Source: JAVKSM01 sp039583705
GTDB lineage: Bacteria > Actinomycetota > Actinomycetes > Mycobacteriales > Pseudonocardiaceae
DNA length: 63,176 nucleotides
Assembly (NCBI GenBank): GCA_039583705.1
Contig: JAVKSM010000002.1
Location: 1 to 63,176 of the forward strand
Reading direction: 5' to 3'
In this document: piece after piece, positions 17,034 through 24,274 of the stretch
Position numbering within the stretch: the first letter of the stretch is position 1
Layout of the letters: every line of letters begins with the position of its first letter
The notes under the pieces: generated by a model
Databases searched by the model: none
Told to the model about the DNA's origin: nothing
What the model saw: the letters and a program-made list of their open reading frames with translations, nothing else
Translations under genes and position numbers: made by a program

Positions 17034-17813
17034 GTGGATGCCGTCGACCGTTTCACCGCGCTCGTCACAGGACGCCGCCGTGCTCTTGAGCTGGACCGGG
17101 CCTGCCTGGCCATCGCCGCCGGGGCACACCGGGACGTCGACGCGGATCACTGGTGCCGCGAGCTGGACCGGCTCGCGCGCGGTGTGGACTCGCTGGAAGG
17201 CCTGGTGCACCGGCTCTTCGTCGAGGAGGGCTTCACGGGGGACAGGGAGGGCTACTACGACCCCCGCAACTCGCTGCTGCCCGACGTGCTCTCCCGCCGG
17301 CTCGGCATCCCGATCACCCTGTCGGTGGTGTGCCTGGAGGTCGGTCGGCGGGCCGGCGTTGCGCTGGAGGGCGTCGGGATGCCCGGCCACTTCCTCGTCC
17401 GCCCGGTCGGCACCCGCCATCACCTCGACGCGTTCGACGGCGGCCGGATGCTCGACCTCGCCGACTGCGAAGCCCTGTTCCGGGCGAGCACCCGCGCCGG
17501 CCCCCGCACCCCGTTCCGGCCCGAGCTGCTGGCCACCACGCCGACCCCGGCGATCCTGGCCCGGGTACTGCAGAACCTGCGGGAGGTCTACCGCCGGCTG
17601 CGCCGCAACGCCGACCTGGAGTGGGTGCTGCGGATGCGGCTCGTCCTGCCCGGCGCCGGCCCAGCCGAGCTGCTCGAGCTGGGCAGGGCGATGGGTGAGC
17701 AGGGCCGCTGGCTCGAAGGCGCGCGCTTCCTGCACTCCCACGCCCCGCAGTGGCCAGCGCACGCTGAGACGCTCCAGACCGCGGCGCGCGCGCTGCAGGC
17801 CCACCTGAACTGA
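17034..17813 (+). CDS. SirB1/transglutaminase-like protein with TPR-like tail
   Basis: The 259-residue protein has the SirB1-type transglutaminase-like core: YYDPRNSLLPDVLSRRLGIP, VGMPGHFLVR and LDAFDGGRMLD, including the conserved Asn, His and Asp. The catalytic cysteine position reads SVVCLEVGRRAG and does contain a Cys. The last ~80 residues are helical and TPR-like. The GTG at 17034 is the first in-frame start before the conserved part. It lies 61 bases after the Ehr operon and in the same direction, so it may be cotranscribed. Function of the family is unknown. Confidence 0.75.
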   Translation: MDAVDRFTALVTGRRRALELDRACLAIAAGAHRDVDADHWCRELDRLARGVDSLEGLVHRLFVEEGFTGDREGYYDPRNSLLPDVLSRRLGIPITLSVVCLEVGRRAGVALEGVGMPGHFLVRPVGTRHHLDAFDGGRMLDLADCEALFRASTRAGPRTPFRPELLATTPTPAILARVLQNLREVYRRLRRNADLEWVLRMRLVLPGAGPAELLELGRAMGEQGRWLEGARFLHSHAPQWPAHAETLQTAARALQAHLN

Positions 17814-17829
17814 CCGGGGTTGCCGACCG

Positions 17830-17971
17830 CCCGGCATGACGACCGAAGGGAACTCCTGGCCGCGGGCTGGCCCAGGTAGGCGTACGTGTGGGCGAACAGC
17901 AGCCAGGTGCCGGCCTCCTCCTCGCGCTTGGCGATGTCAACCTCAAGGGGACCTACTGTGAGGGTTTGCAC
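17830..17971 (-). pseudogene. Possible short gene fragment
   Basis: Minus-strand frame from a GTG at 17971 reads QTLTVGPLEVDIAKREEEAG followed by TWLLFAHTYAYLGQPA, with clear coding-type codons, before running into the antisense of the SirB1 gene. It overlaps the end of bluB-cobT by 29 bases. I do not recognise it. It may be a leftover 5' end of a lost gene. Confidence 0.25.
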
Positions 17972-19655
17972 GGTACCCACCAGGGGTCCGGGGTGATGCG
18001 GTTAGTTTGGTGGTGCGGGCCGTTTCGCGGCGGACGCGGAGGGCGGTGAGGAGCAGTCCGGCGGCGAGTGCCGCGCCGACCCCTTCACCGGCTCGGATGC
18101 GAAGGTCGAGCAGCGGTTCGCAGCCGAGCGCTTCGAGGACGAGGGGGTGGGCGGCTTCACGGCTGCGTTGTCCGGCGATGAGGCAGTGTTGGGCGGCGGG
18201 TTCGAGGAGGATGGCGGTCAGAGCGGCGACAGACACGGCGAGTCCATCGAGGACGACGGGCGTGCGCGCAGCGGCGGCGCCGAGCGTCACGCCGGCGAGA
18301 ACAGCGAGTTCTGGGCCGCCGGCCGCGGCGAGAGCGGCGAGCGGGTCGATGGGGCGGGTCGTTGCGCGGCGAGTGCGGGCGAGTGCGCCGGTGATCACTT
18401 CCCGCTTGCGCTGGAGGATGGCGGAGTCGGCGCCGGCGCCGAGCCCGACGACGGCGTCGGCGTCGAGGTCGAGAAGCAGCGCGGCGAGGGTTGCGGCGAC
18501 CGTGGTGTTGCCGATGCCGATTTCTCCGAGCGCGACAAGACCGGTGCCGCCGCTGGCGCTGCCGAGGACGCGTCCGAGCTTGAGGAGAGCGGTGACGTCG
18601 CCGGCGGTCATGGCGGGGCTGGTCAGAAGGTCGCCCCGCGGCCCGGTCGGGCGTGCCGCGACGGCACCGGGCACGGGTTCGTTGACGCCGGCGTCGACGA
18701 CGAGAACGTCGAGGCCCGCTGCTCGCGCCGCGCGCGCGCCGAGTGCGGAGTCGGCGACCGCGGCGCGGGTGACGTCGGCGGTGACGTGCGAGGAGTAGGC
18801 GGATACCCCGTGGACTGTGACCGGATGGTCAGCGGCGGCGATGACGAGCACACCGCCGGGGCAGTCGCGGTGCCCGAGCGCGATGACACGGTCGACGGCC
18901 CGGTCGAGCACGCCGAGGGATCCAAGTGCGGTGAGCAACGTATCGGCGTCGTCGCGGACGGCGACGACATCGGCGGGGGTGGGGGCGCGCAGCCGCGACG
19001 ACGGCGCGGCCGGTGCCTGTGCGTTGGGCCATCGGTCGGTGAGGACGACGTCGTGGAGGGGGAGCCGGCGCGACCAGCCGGCACGTTGCAGGCCGGGCTC
19101 GGGTGGGCGTTCGTCCGGCCAGCCCAGGCAGAGCCAGCCGAGAGTCACGACGCCGTCGGGGAGCCCGAGCAGCGCGGCGAGATCCTCGGGGCGAAACAGC
19201 GTGACCCAGCCGACGCCAAGACCTTCTGCTCGCGCGGCCAGCCACAAGTTCTGTATCGCTGTGGCGCAGCTCCACAGGTCGGCGCCGGGAAACGTCGCGC
19301 GGCCGAGGACGCCGGTGGCGGGGGCGCGGCGGTCGCAGAGCACGACGACGCCCAGCGGCGCTTCGCGGACCCCTTCCAGCTGAAGATCGAGCAGGCGCCG
19401 GGCGGCGTCGGGTTCGAGCAGCGACGCCTGACGAAGCCGTTCACGGTCGGTGAGAACCGCCGCCTCGTCGCGGATCGCTGGGTCGCGGACGACGACGAAC
19501 CGCCAGGGCTGGCTGTGTCCGACTGAGGGCGCGGCGTGCGCCGCCCGGAGCACCCGCTCGAGCATGTCGTCAGGGACGGGATCCGGGCGGTAACGGCGAA
19601 TGTCGCGGCGGGCGTAGATAACCGCGTGCAGGGCGTCGCGGACCTCGATCGGCAT
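17943..19655 (-). CDS. BluB-CobT fusion for the cobalamin lower ligand
   Basis: Residues 1-~215 are BluB, the flavin-destroying nitroreductase-fold enzyme that makes 5,6-dimethylbenzimidazole (RRDIRRYRPDPVP, APSVGHSQPWRFV). Residues ~235-560 are CobT, nicotinate-nucleotide:dimethylbenzimidazole phosphoribosyltransferase, which activates DMB to alpha-ribazole phosphate (GEIGIGNTTVAATLAALLL; C-terminal EGVGAALAAGLLL). The fusion couples two consecutive steps of lower-ligand synthesis in the cytoplasm. The ATG at 19655 (MPIEVRDALHAV) has a GAGTGGG site. The open frame extends further upstream but with non-coding composition. No other cobalamin gene is adjacent. Confidence 0.9.
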   Translation of the reverse strand: MPIEVRDALHAVIYARRDIRRYRPDPVPDDMLERVLRAAHAAPSVGHSQPWRFVVVRDPAIRDEAAVLTDRERLRQASLLEPDAARRLLDLQLEGVREAPLGVVVLCDRRAPATGVLGRATFPGADLWSCATAIQNLWLAARAEGLGVGWVTLFRPEDLAALLGLPDGVVTLGWLCLGWPDERPPEPGLQRAGWSRRLPLHDVVLTDRWPNAQAPAAPSSRLRAPTPADVVAVRDDADTLLTALGSLGVLDRAVDRVIALGHRDCPGGVLVIAAADHPVTVHGVSAYSSHVTADVTRAAVADSALGARAARAAGLDVLVVDAGVNEPVPGAVAARPTGPRGDLLTSPAMTAGDVTALLKLGRVLGSASGGTGLVALGEIGIGNTTVAATLAALLLDLDADAVVGLGAGADSAILQRKREVITGALARTRRATTRPIDPLAALAAAGGPELAVLAGVTLGAAAARTPVVLDGLAVSVAALTAILLEPAAQHCLIAGQRSREAAHPLVLEALGCEPLLDLRIRAGEGVGAALAAGLLLTALRVRRETARTTKLTASPRTPGGYRANPHSRSP

Positions 19656-19894
19656 CGCCCACTCGCGCGGTCCCGCCGCCCGCTGGGCCGCCGATGTGCA
19701 GTCACCCACCAGCGACACCGGACGGGGCCAAACCATGCGCTCGCCGAGTTCGCCCACGCCATGCAGGATCTCACGTCGTGCGCAGTGGGTTCCCCGACGC
19801 CTGCTGCGGCTCGCGGTCGGGCGCGCTGCTGTATCGCGTCCACCTATGTCGCCGGCAGCCAGGCGCTCCCCGAGGACCGAGGAGCACCAGCCGC

Positions 19895-21421
19895 TCACGG
19901 GCGCAGCCGGCGCAGGGTGCGGTAGGTCGGTTCCAGGGCGTCGTAGAGGCTCGCGAAGACCGGCAGCAGTTCGGTGTAGACGGCCGCGGCCTCCGGGTCG
20001 GGCGTCAGGACGTCGTCCACCCGCACCAGGTCCGCGACGTGGTCCAAGCCGTCCACGAGACCCAGCGCCGCCATTCCCAGCAGCGCCGCTCCGAACCCGG
20101 AGCCTTCATAGCTGCGCGGGAACCCCACCGGTACGCCCAGCACGTCGGTGAGCATCTGACGCCAGAGCGGGCTGCGCGCGAACCCGCCGGTCGCCCGCAC
20201 CTCCCGCACGTCGTTTCCGGCCTCCCGCATGGACTCCGCCACCAGCGCCAACTGCTGGCACACCCCCTCCAACGCCGCCCGCACCAGGTGTTCCCGGCGA
20301 TGCTCCCGCCGCAGGCCCACGTAGGCGCCTCGCGGCAGGGCGCTCCAGTGCGGGGCCCGCTCGGAGAGCAGGTAGGGCAGCATGACCAGCCCGGCGCTGC
20401 CCGGTGGGGTCGTCGCGGCGAGCCGCAGCAGCGCGTCCACGTCGCCGCCGAGGTCGGGGGCGAGCGCGTCGCCCACCCAGTCCACGACCACGCCGCCGTT
20501 GTTCACCGCCCCTCCGATGACCCAGCGGCCCGCGGTGAGCGCGTAGCAGAACACCCGCCCGAGCGGGTCCACGCCCGGCCGCTCGACGGTCAGCCGGAGC
20601 GCCCCGCTGGTACCGATCGAGCACACCGCCACCCCTGGCCGGATCGCGCCGACACCGAGGTTGGCCAGCGGCCCGTCACCGGCACCGACGACAAGCGGTG
20701 TGCCTGCCGGCAGGCCGAGGGCATCCGCGCTCGGCGCGGTCAGCCCGGCCAGCACGTGCTCAGCGGGCACCAGCGGCGGCAACAGCTCGCGGTCGATGCC
20801 GGCGAGCCCCATCGCGACGCCGTCCCAGTCCAGGGTGGACATCGCGAGCAGCCCGGTCCCGGAGGCCAGCGAGTGGTCGGTGACGAGCCGCCCGGTCAGC
20901 CGGGACACCACGTACTCCTTGATGCCGCACCACGTCCGCGCGCTGGCGAAGGTCCGTGGCTCGGTCTCTCGCAGCCACACCAGCTTGGGCAACGGGGCCA
21001 TGGGGTGCAGCGGGGTGCCGGTGCGGCGGTGCAGCTCGAGACCGCCGGGCGCGGCGCGCAGCCGTTCGGCGACGGCGGCCGCCCTCGTGTCCGCCCAGGT
21101 GATCGACGGGGTGAGTGGGCTGCCCGCCGCGTCGAGGGCGAGCAGGCTGTGCATCGCGGAGCTGACCGACAGCCCGGCCACCGTCGCGCCGGCGGCCCGG
21201 ACCGCCGCCGCGGCCCGTCCGACGGTGGCGAGTACCGCCCGCAGGATCAGCTCCGGGTCCTGTACGGCGGCGCCGGGCTCCGGCTCGTCGAGCGGGTAGC
21301 CGACCTCGCCGAACGTCTGGGAGCGGCGGCCCACGTCCACGGCGACGACCTTGGTGGCGGTGGTTCCGATGTCGACGCCGAGCACGACCTCCTCACGCAC
21401 CGCGCGTGTCCTCACCGCCAT
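19895..21421 (-). CDS. FGGY-family carbohydrate kinase, gluconokinase-like
   Basis: A ~508-residue sugar kinase of the FGGY/ASKHA fold. The phosphate-1 motif is VLGVDIGTTATKVVAVD; the ATP-binding region GAGDGPLANLGVGA and the C-terminal FGGY signature region (VREVRATGGFARSPLWRQML) are all present. NNGGVVVDW and WADTRAA are typical of gluconate kinases of the GntK/FGGY subgroup; xylulose is the main alternative substrate. The ATG at 21421 is chosen because GGGAGG lies eight bases upstream. An accessory zwf and this enzyme both feed the pentose phosphate pathway at 6-phosphogluconate, though 13 kb apart. Confidence 0.85.
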   Translation of the reverse strand: MAVRTRAVREEVVLGVDIGTTATKVVAVDVGRRSQTFGEVGYPLDEPEPGAAVQDPELILRAVLATVGRAAAAVRAAGATVAGLSVSSAMHSLLALDAAGSPLTPSITWADTRAAAVAERLRAAPGGLELHRRTGTPLHPMAPLPKLVWLRETEPRTFASARTWCGIKEYVVSRLTGRLVTDHSLASGTGLLAMSTLDWDGVAMGLAGIDRELLPPLVPAEHVLAGLTAPSADALGLPAGTPLVVGAGDGPLANLGVGAIRPGVAVCSIGTSGALRLTVERPGVDPLGRVFCYALTAGRWVIGGAVNNGGVVVDWVGDALAPDLGGDVDALLRLAATTPPGSAGLVMLPYLLSERAPHWSALPRGAYVGLRREHRREHLVRAALEGVCQQLALVAESMREAGNDVREVRATGGFARSPLWRQMLTDVLGVPVGFPRSYEGSGFGAALLGMAALGLVDGLDHVADLVRVDDVLTPDPEAAAVYTELLPVFASLYDALEPTYRTLRRLRP

Positions 21422-21527
21422 GCCGTGATCCTCCCTCAACGAGCCGGATCCGGCCGGACGCGTCGAGCAGGCAGGCGGCGAGGCCTGACCTGACAGCCCG
21501 CTTGGTCCTCACCACTAGGCTCCTCAC

Positions 21528-21623
21528 GGAGGCGTCAGGGCGCCTGGTGGCCCCCGCGGTCTTCAAAACCGACGTGGTCGAGTACCTCGGCCAGGCGGGT
21601 TCGATTCCCGTCCGCCTCCGCCA
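21528..21623 (+). tRNA. selC: tRNA-Sec (anticodon TCA)
   Basis: A 96-base tRNA with encoded CCA. The acceptor stem pairs GGAGGCG with CGCCTCC. The anticodon loop CTTCAAAA contains TCA, decoding UGA. The long variable arm (GTGGTCGAGTACCTCGGCCA) and the TpsiC arm GGGTTCGATTCCC are those of bacterial selenocysteine tRNA. Its position next to selD, selA and selB confirms identity. SelA charges Ser-tRNA-Sec to Sec-tRNA-Sec and SelB delivers it. Confidence 0.97.
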
Positions 21624-21647
21624 ACCCTCTCACCTGCAGCTTTGTCC

Positions 21648-21828
21648 CCGTCACGCGCTGCATCCTCGCCGAGGTCGGCGCCGCGCTGCCCGGATTGATC
21701 CGCGACATGCATACCCCGATCAACGCCGGGCGGGACGTGGGCGAGCTGCTGGACCTGGCGGTCCTGCTGCACAAAGGTCTCACGGCGGGGTGGCTGCGCC
21801 TTGCGGGCGCCCGGCAACCTGCCGCGGC
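21648..21828 (+). pseudogene. C-terminal remnant of an XRE-type regulator
   Basis: Between tRNA-Sec and selD an open stretch reads LPGLIRDMHTPINAGRDVGE followed by LLDLAVLLHKGLTAGWLRLAGA. This resembles the helical sensor part of large actinobacterial XRE regulators, without any HTH or start codon. It loses similarity around 21828. I take it as a gene fragment stranded downstream of the tRNA. Confidence 0.45.
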
Positions 21829-21864
21829 GGGATGCTCGACCCGCTGGGCCGACTTGAGCGCCCA

Positions 21865-22893
21865 TCAGCGCAGGACGATCCGGCCGTCGCCGGCCCTGAC
21901 CCGGCCGACGACCGCGGCGGGCGGTCCGAGCTGCTCGACGGCGTGGGCCGCGGCCTGTGGGGCGGCGCCGAACAGCAGGCCACCGGAGGTCTGCGCGTCG
22001 GCGAGCAGCAGCACGGTGGTCTCGTCGGCGACACCCACGTCGAGCACGTCGCGCACGTGGTCGAGGTTGCGGTGGCTGCCCCCGGGCACCCGGTCGGCCT
22101 TGGCCAGCTCGACCACACCGGGCAGCAGCGGCACCGCGGCCACGTCCAACTCGACGTCGACGCCGGAGGCCTGCGCCATCCGTCCGAGGTGGCCGAGCAG
22201 CCCGAACCCGGTGACGTCGGTGGCGCCGGTGGCACCCGCCGCGAGCGCGGCCGCCGCGGCCGCGGCGTTGGGGGTGAGCATCGAGGCCACCGCGCCCGCC
22301 ACGACCTCTGGTGGCGCCACGCCGACCTTGATCGCGGTCGACGCCACCCCGGTGCCCAGCGCCTTGGTGAGCACCAGGGCGTCGCCGTCGCGCAGGCCGG
22401 TGTTGGTCAGCAGCCGGTCCGGGTGCACCTCCCCGACCACGGCCAGCCCGTACTTCGGCTCCGCGTCGTCGACGGTGTGCCCGCCCACGACTGCGAACCC
22501 GCACGCCGCCCCGGCCTCGGCGCCGCCGGCGAGCACCTCTGCGAGCAACGCGGTCGACAGCTCGGCGGCGTTCCACATGACGAGGTTGAGCGCAAACAGC
22601 GGTCGACCGCCCATCGCGTAGACGTCGGAGACGGAGTTCGTCGCGGCGATCCGGCCCCAGGTGCGGGCGTCGTCGACGATCGGGGTGATGAAGTCGGCGG
22701 TGGCGACCAGCGCGCGGGCGTCGTCCAGCCGCCACACCGCCGCGTCGTCACCGGTGTCGGTGCCGACCAGCAGGTCCGGCGCGGTGACCGGGCTCAGCGA
22801 GCGCAGGACCTGCGCCAGCTCGCCGGGGGCGAGCTTGCAGGCTCAACCCGCCCCGTGACTGAACTCGGTGAGCCGGCGCTGTTGTGAGGTCAC
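21865..22893 (-). CDS. selD: Selenophosphate synthetase, itself a selenoprotein (Sec17)
   Basis: Makes monoselenophosphate from selenide and ATP, the selenium donor for SelA. Conventional reading starts at codon 53 or later, but the true N-terminus lies upstream of an in-frame TGA. From the GTG at 22893 the protein reads MTSQQRRLTEFSHGAG-U-ACKLAPGELAQVL, with TGA (22845-22843) as codon 17. E. coli SelD has its catalytic Cys17 in HGAGCGCK, so the UGA sits exactly on the active site and is expected to be read as selenocysteine. Total length is 342 residues, normal for the family. Downstream motifs are intact: GTDTGDDAAVW, FITPIVDDARTWGRIAATNS, DVYAMGGRP, VGGHTVDDAEPKYG and TDVTGFGLLGHL. The start has a TACTGT -10 element six bases upstream, so translation is probably leaderless. 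It is divergent from selA. Confidence 0.95.
22809..22841 (-). promoter_or_regulatory. Predicted bacterial SECIS hairpin in selD
   Basis: One base after the UGA codon the mRNA can form CCTGC-A-AGCTCGCC, loop CCC, GGCGAGCT-GGC-GCAGG: an 8-bp upper stem, a small internal loop and a 5-bp lower stem. The apical loop begins 16 bases after the UGA, in the range known for SelB-binding bSECIS elements. The loop lacks an unpaired G unless the closing C-G pairs open, which is a point against a standard element. Confidence 0.65.
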
Positions 22894-22940
22894 CAGCGAA
22901 CAGTAGCGGGCCAGCGAACAGTAGCGGGCCAGCGAGCGGG
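22893..22940 (+). repeat. 18-bp tandem repeat in the selD/selA intergenic region
   Basis: CCAGCGAACAGTAGCGGG occurs twice without interruption (22893-22910, 22911-22928), followed by a partial third unit CCAGCGAGCGGG. Read on the minus strand each full unit contains TACTGT, the predicted selD -10 element. The repeat therefore duplicates a promoter element and places copies 18 bp apart. Confidence 0.85.
22900..22905 (-). promoter_or_regulatory. Leaderless -10 element of selD
   Basis: TACTGT on the minus strand ends six bases before the GTG start of selD. A second copy lies at 22918-22923 within the tandem repeat. Confidence 0.55.
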
Positions 22941-22948
22941 CCTGCGGT

Positions 22949-22954
22949 TAGGCT
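22949..22954 (+). promoter_or_regulatory. Leaderless -10 element of selA
   Basis: TAGGCT ends six bases before the GTG at 22961, with no ribosome site between them, predicting that the transcript begins at or next to the start codon. Confidence 0.55.
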
Positions 22955-22960
22955 CGGCAT

Positions 22961-24274
22961 GTGATCGACGCTCGCCGACGGGTGCCGCGCACCGACGCGG
23001 TGCTCGCCGAGCCGCGGGTCGTGGCGGCCACCCGGCGGCTCGGGCGGGACTGGGTCAAGCAGGCCGTCCTCAACGCCCAGCAGCGGGCACGGGACGGCCT
23101 GATCGCTCCGGAGCAGGTCGTCGACGAGGTCGTCGCGGCGCTGCCGGAGATCCCGTCGAGCCTGCGCCGGGTGCTCAACGCAACCGGGGTCCTGCTGCAC
23201 ACCAACCTCGGCCGCGCCCCACTCTCCTCGACAGCGGTGGACGCCCTGGTCGCGGCCGCCGGGACCACCGACGTCGAGCTCGACCTCGACACCGGCGAGC
23301 GCGGCCGCCGGGGAAGCGGGGCGCTGGCCGCGCTGGCCGCAGCGGTGCCCGCCGCCGGCGGCGTGCATGTGACGAACAACGGCGCCGCCGCGCTGGTGCT
23401 CGCCGCCACGGCGCTGGCCACCGGCCGGGAGATCGTGATTGCCCGCGGCGAGCTGGTGGAGATCGGCGACGGGTTCCGCATCCCCGACCTGCTGGTGAGC
23501 ACCGGCGCCCGGCTGCGGGAGGTCGGCACCACCAACCGGGTGCACCGTGACGACTACGCGGCCGCGATCGGCCCGGACACCGGCTTCGTGCTCAAGGTGC
23601 ACCCGTCGAACTTCGTCGTCACCGGCTTCACCTCCGCGGTGCCGGTGGCGGCGCTGGCCGACCTCGGCGTCCCGGTGGTGGCCGACATCGGCTCCGGGCT
23701 GCTCGCGCCGCACCCGCTGCTGCCCACCGAGCCGGACGCCGCCTCGACGCTGTCCGCCGGCGCGAACCTGGTCACCGCGTCCGGCGACAAGCTGCTCGGC
23801 GGCCCGCAGGCCGGACTCGTACTCGGCGACGCGGAGCTCGTGACACGGCTGCGGCGCCATCCGCTGGCCCGCGCGCTGCGGGTGGACAAGCTCACCCTCG
23901 CCGCGCTGGAGGCGACCCTGCGCGGCCCGGCCACACCCACCGCCGCGGCGCTGGCCGTCGACCCGAAAGCGCTGCGCGAGCGCGTCACACGCCTGGCCGA
24001 ATGGCTGGCCGCCTCCGGGGTGGACGCCGTCGCGGTAGCCAGCACGGCAACCGTCGGCGGCGGCGGGGCACCCGGGGTCAGCCTGCCCAGCGCGGCGCTC
24101 AGCCTGCCGGAGCACTTCGCCGCCGCGCTGCGCCACGGTCGACCGGCTGTGCTCGGCCGGCTCGAGCGCAACCGCTGCCTGCTCGACCTGCGGGCGCTGC
24201 CCCCACGCCTCGACGACGAGTTGGTCGTCGCCGTCATGCAGGCAGCCGCCCCGGGGACCAGAACGTGCACGTGA
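22961..24274 (+). CDS. selA: L-seryl-tRNA(Sec) selenium transferase
   Basis: PLP-dependent enzyme converting Ser-tRNA-Sec to Sec-tRNA-Sec with selenophosphate. Conserved SelA landmarks: the N-terminal tRNA-binding helices, VLNATGVLLHTNLGRAPLS, DLDTGERGRRG, NNGAAALVLA, LREVGTTNRVH, VKVHPSNF and the PLP-lysine segment SGDKLLGGPQAGL. Its 437 residues are typical for the decameric bacterial enzyme. The GTG start is probably leaderless. The stop overlaps the start of selB, giving a selAB operon. Confidence 0.97.
   Translation: MIDARRRVPRTDAVLAEPRVVAATRRLGRDWVKQAVLNAQQRARDGLIAPEQVVDEVVAALPEIPSSLRRVLNATGVLLHTNLGRAPLSSTAVDALVAAAGTTDVELDLDTGERGRRGSGALAALAAAVPAAGGVHVTNNGAAALVLAATALATGREIVIARGELVEIGDGFRIPDLLVSTGARLREVGTTNRVHRDDYAAAIGPDTGFVLKVHPSNFVVTGFTSAVPVAALADLGVPVVADIGSGLLAPHPLLPTEPDAASTLSAGANLVTASGDKLLGGPQAGLVLGDAELVTRLRRHPLARALRVDKLTLAALEATLRGPATPTAAALAVDPKALRERVTRLAEWLAASGVDAVAVASTATVGGGGAPGVSLPSAALSLPEHFAAALRHGRPAVLGRLERNRCLLDLRALPPRLDDELVVAVMQAAAPGTRTCT

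Noticed and set aside
19656..19894. Cobalamin riboswitch upstream of bluB-cobT
   Set aside because: A GGGGAA-like stretch occurs on the minus strand, but the B12 box and the rest of the conserved core could not be found.
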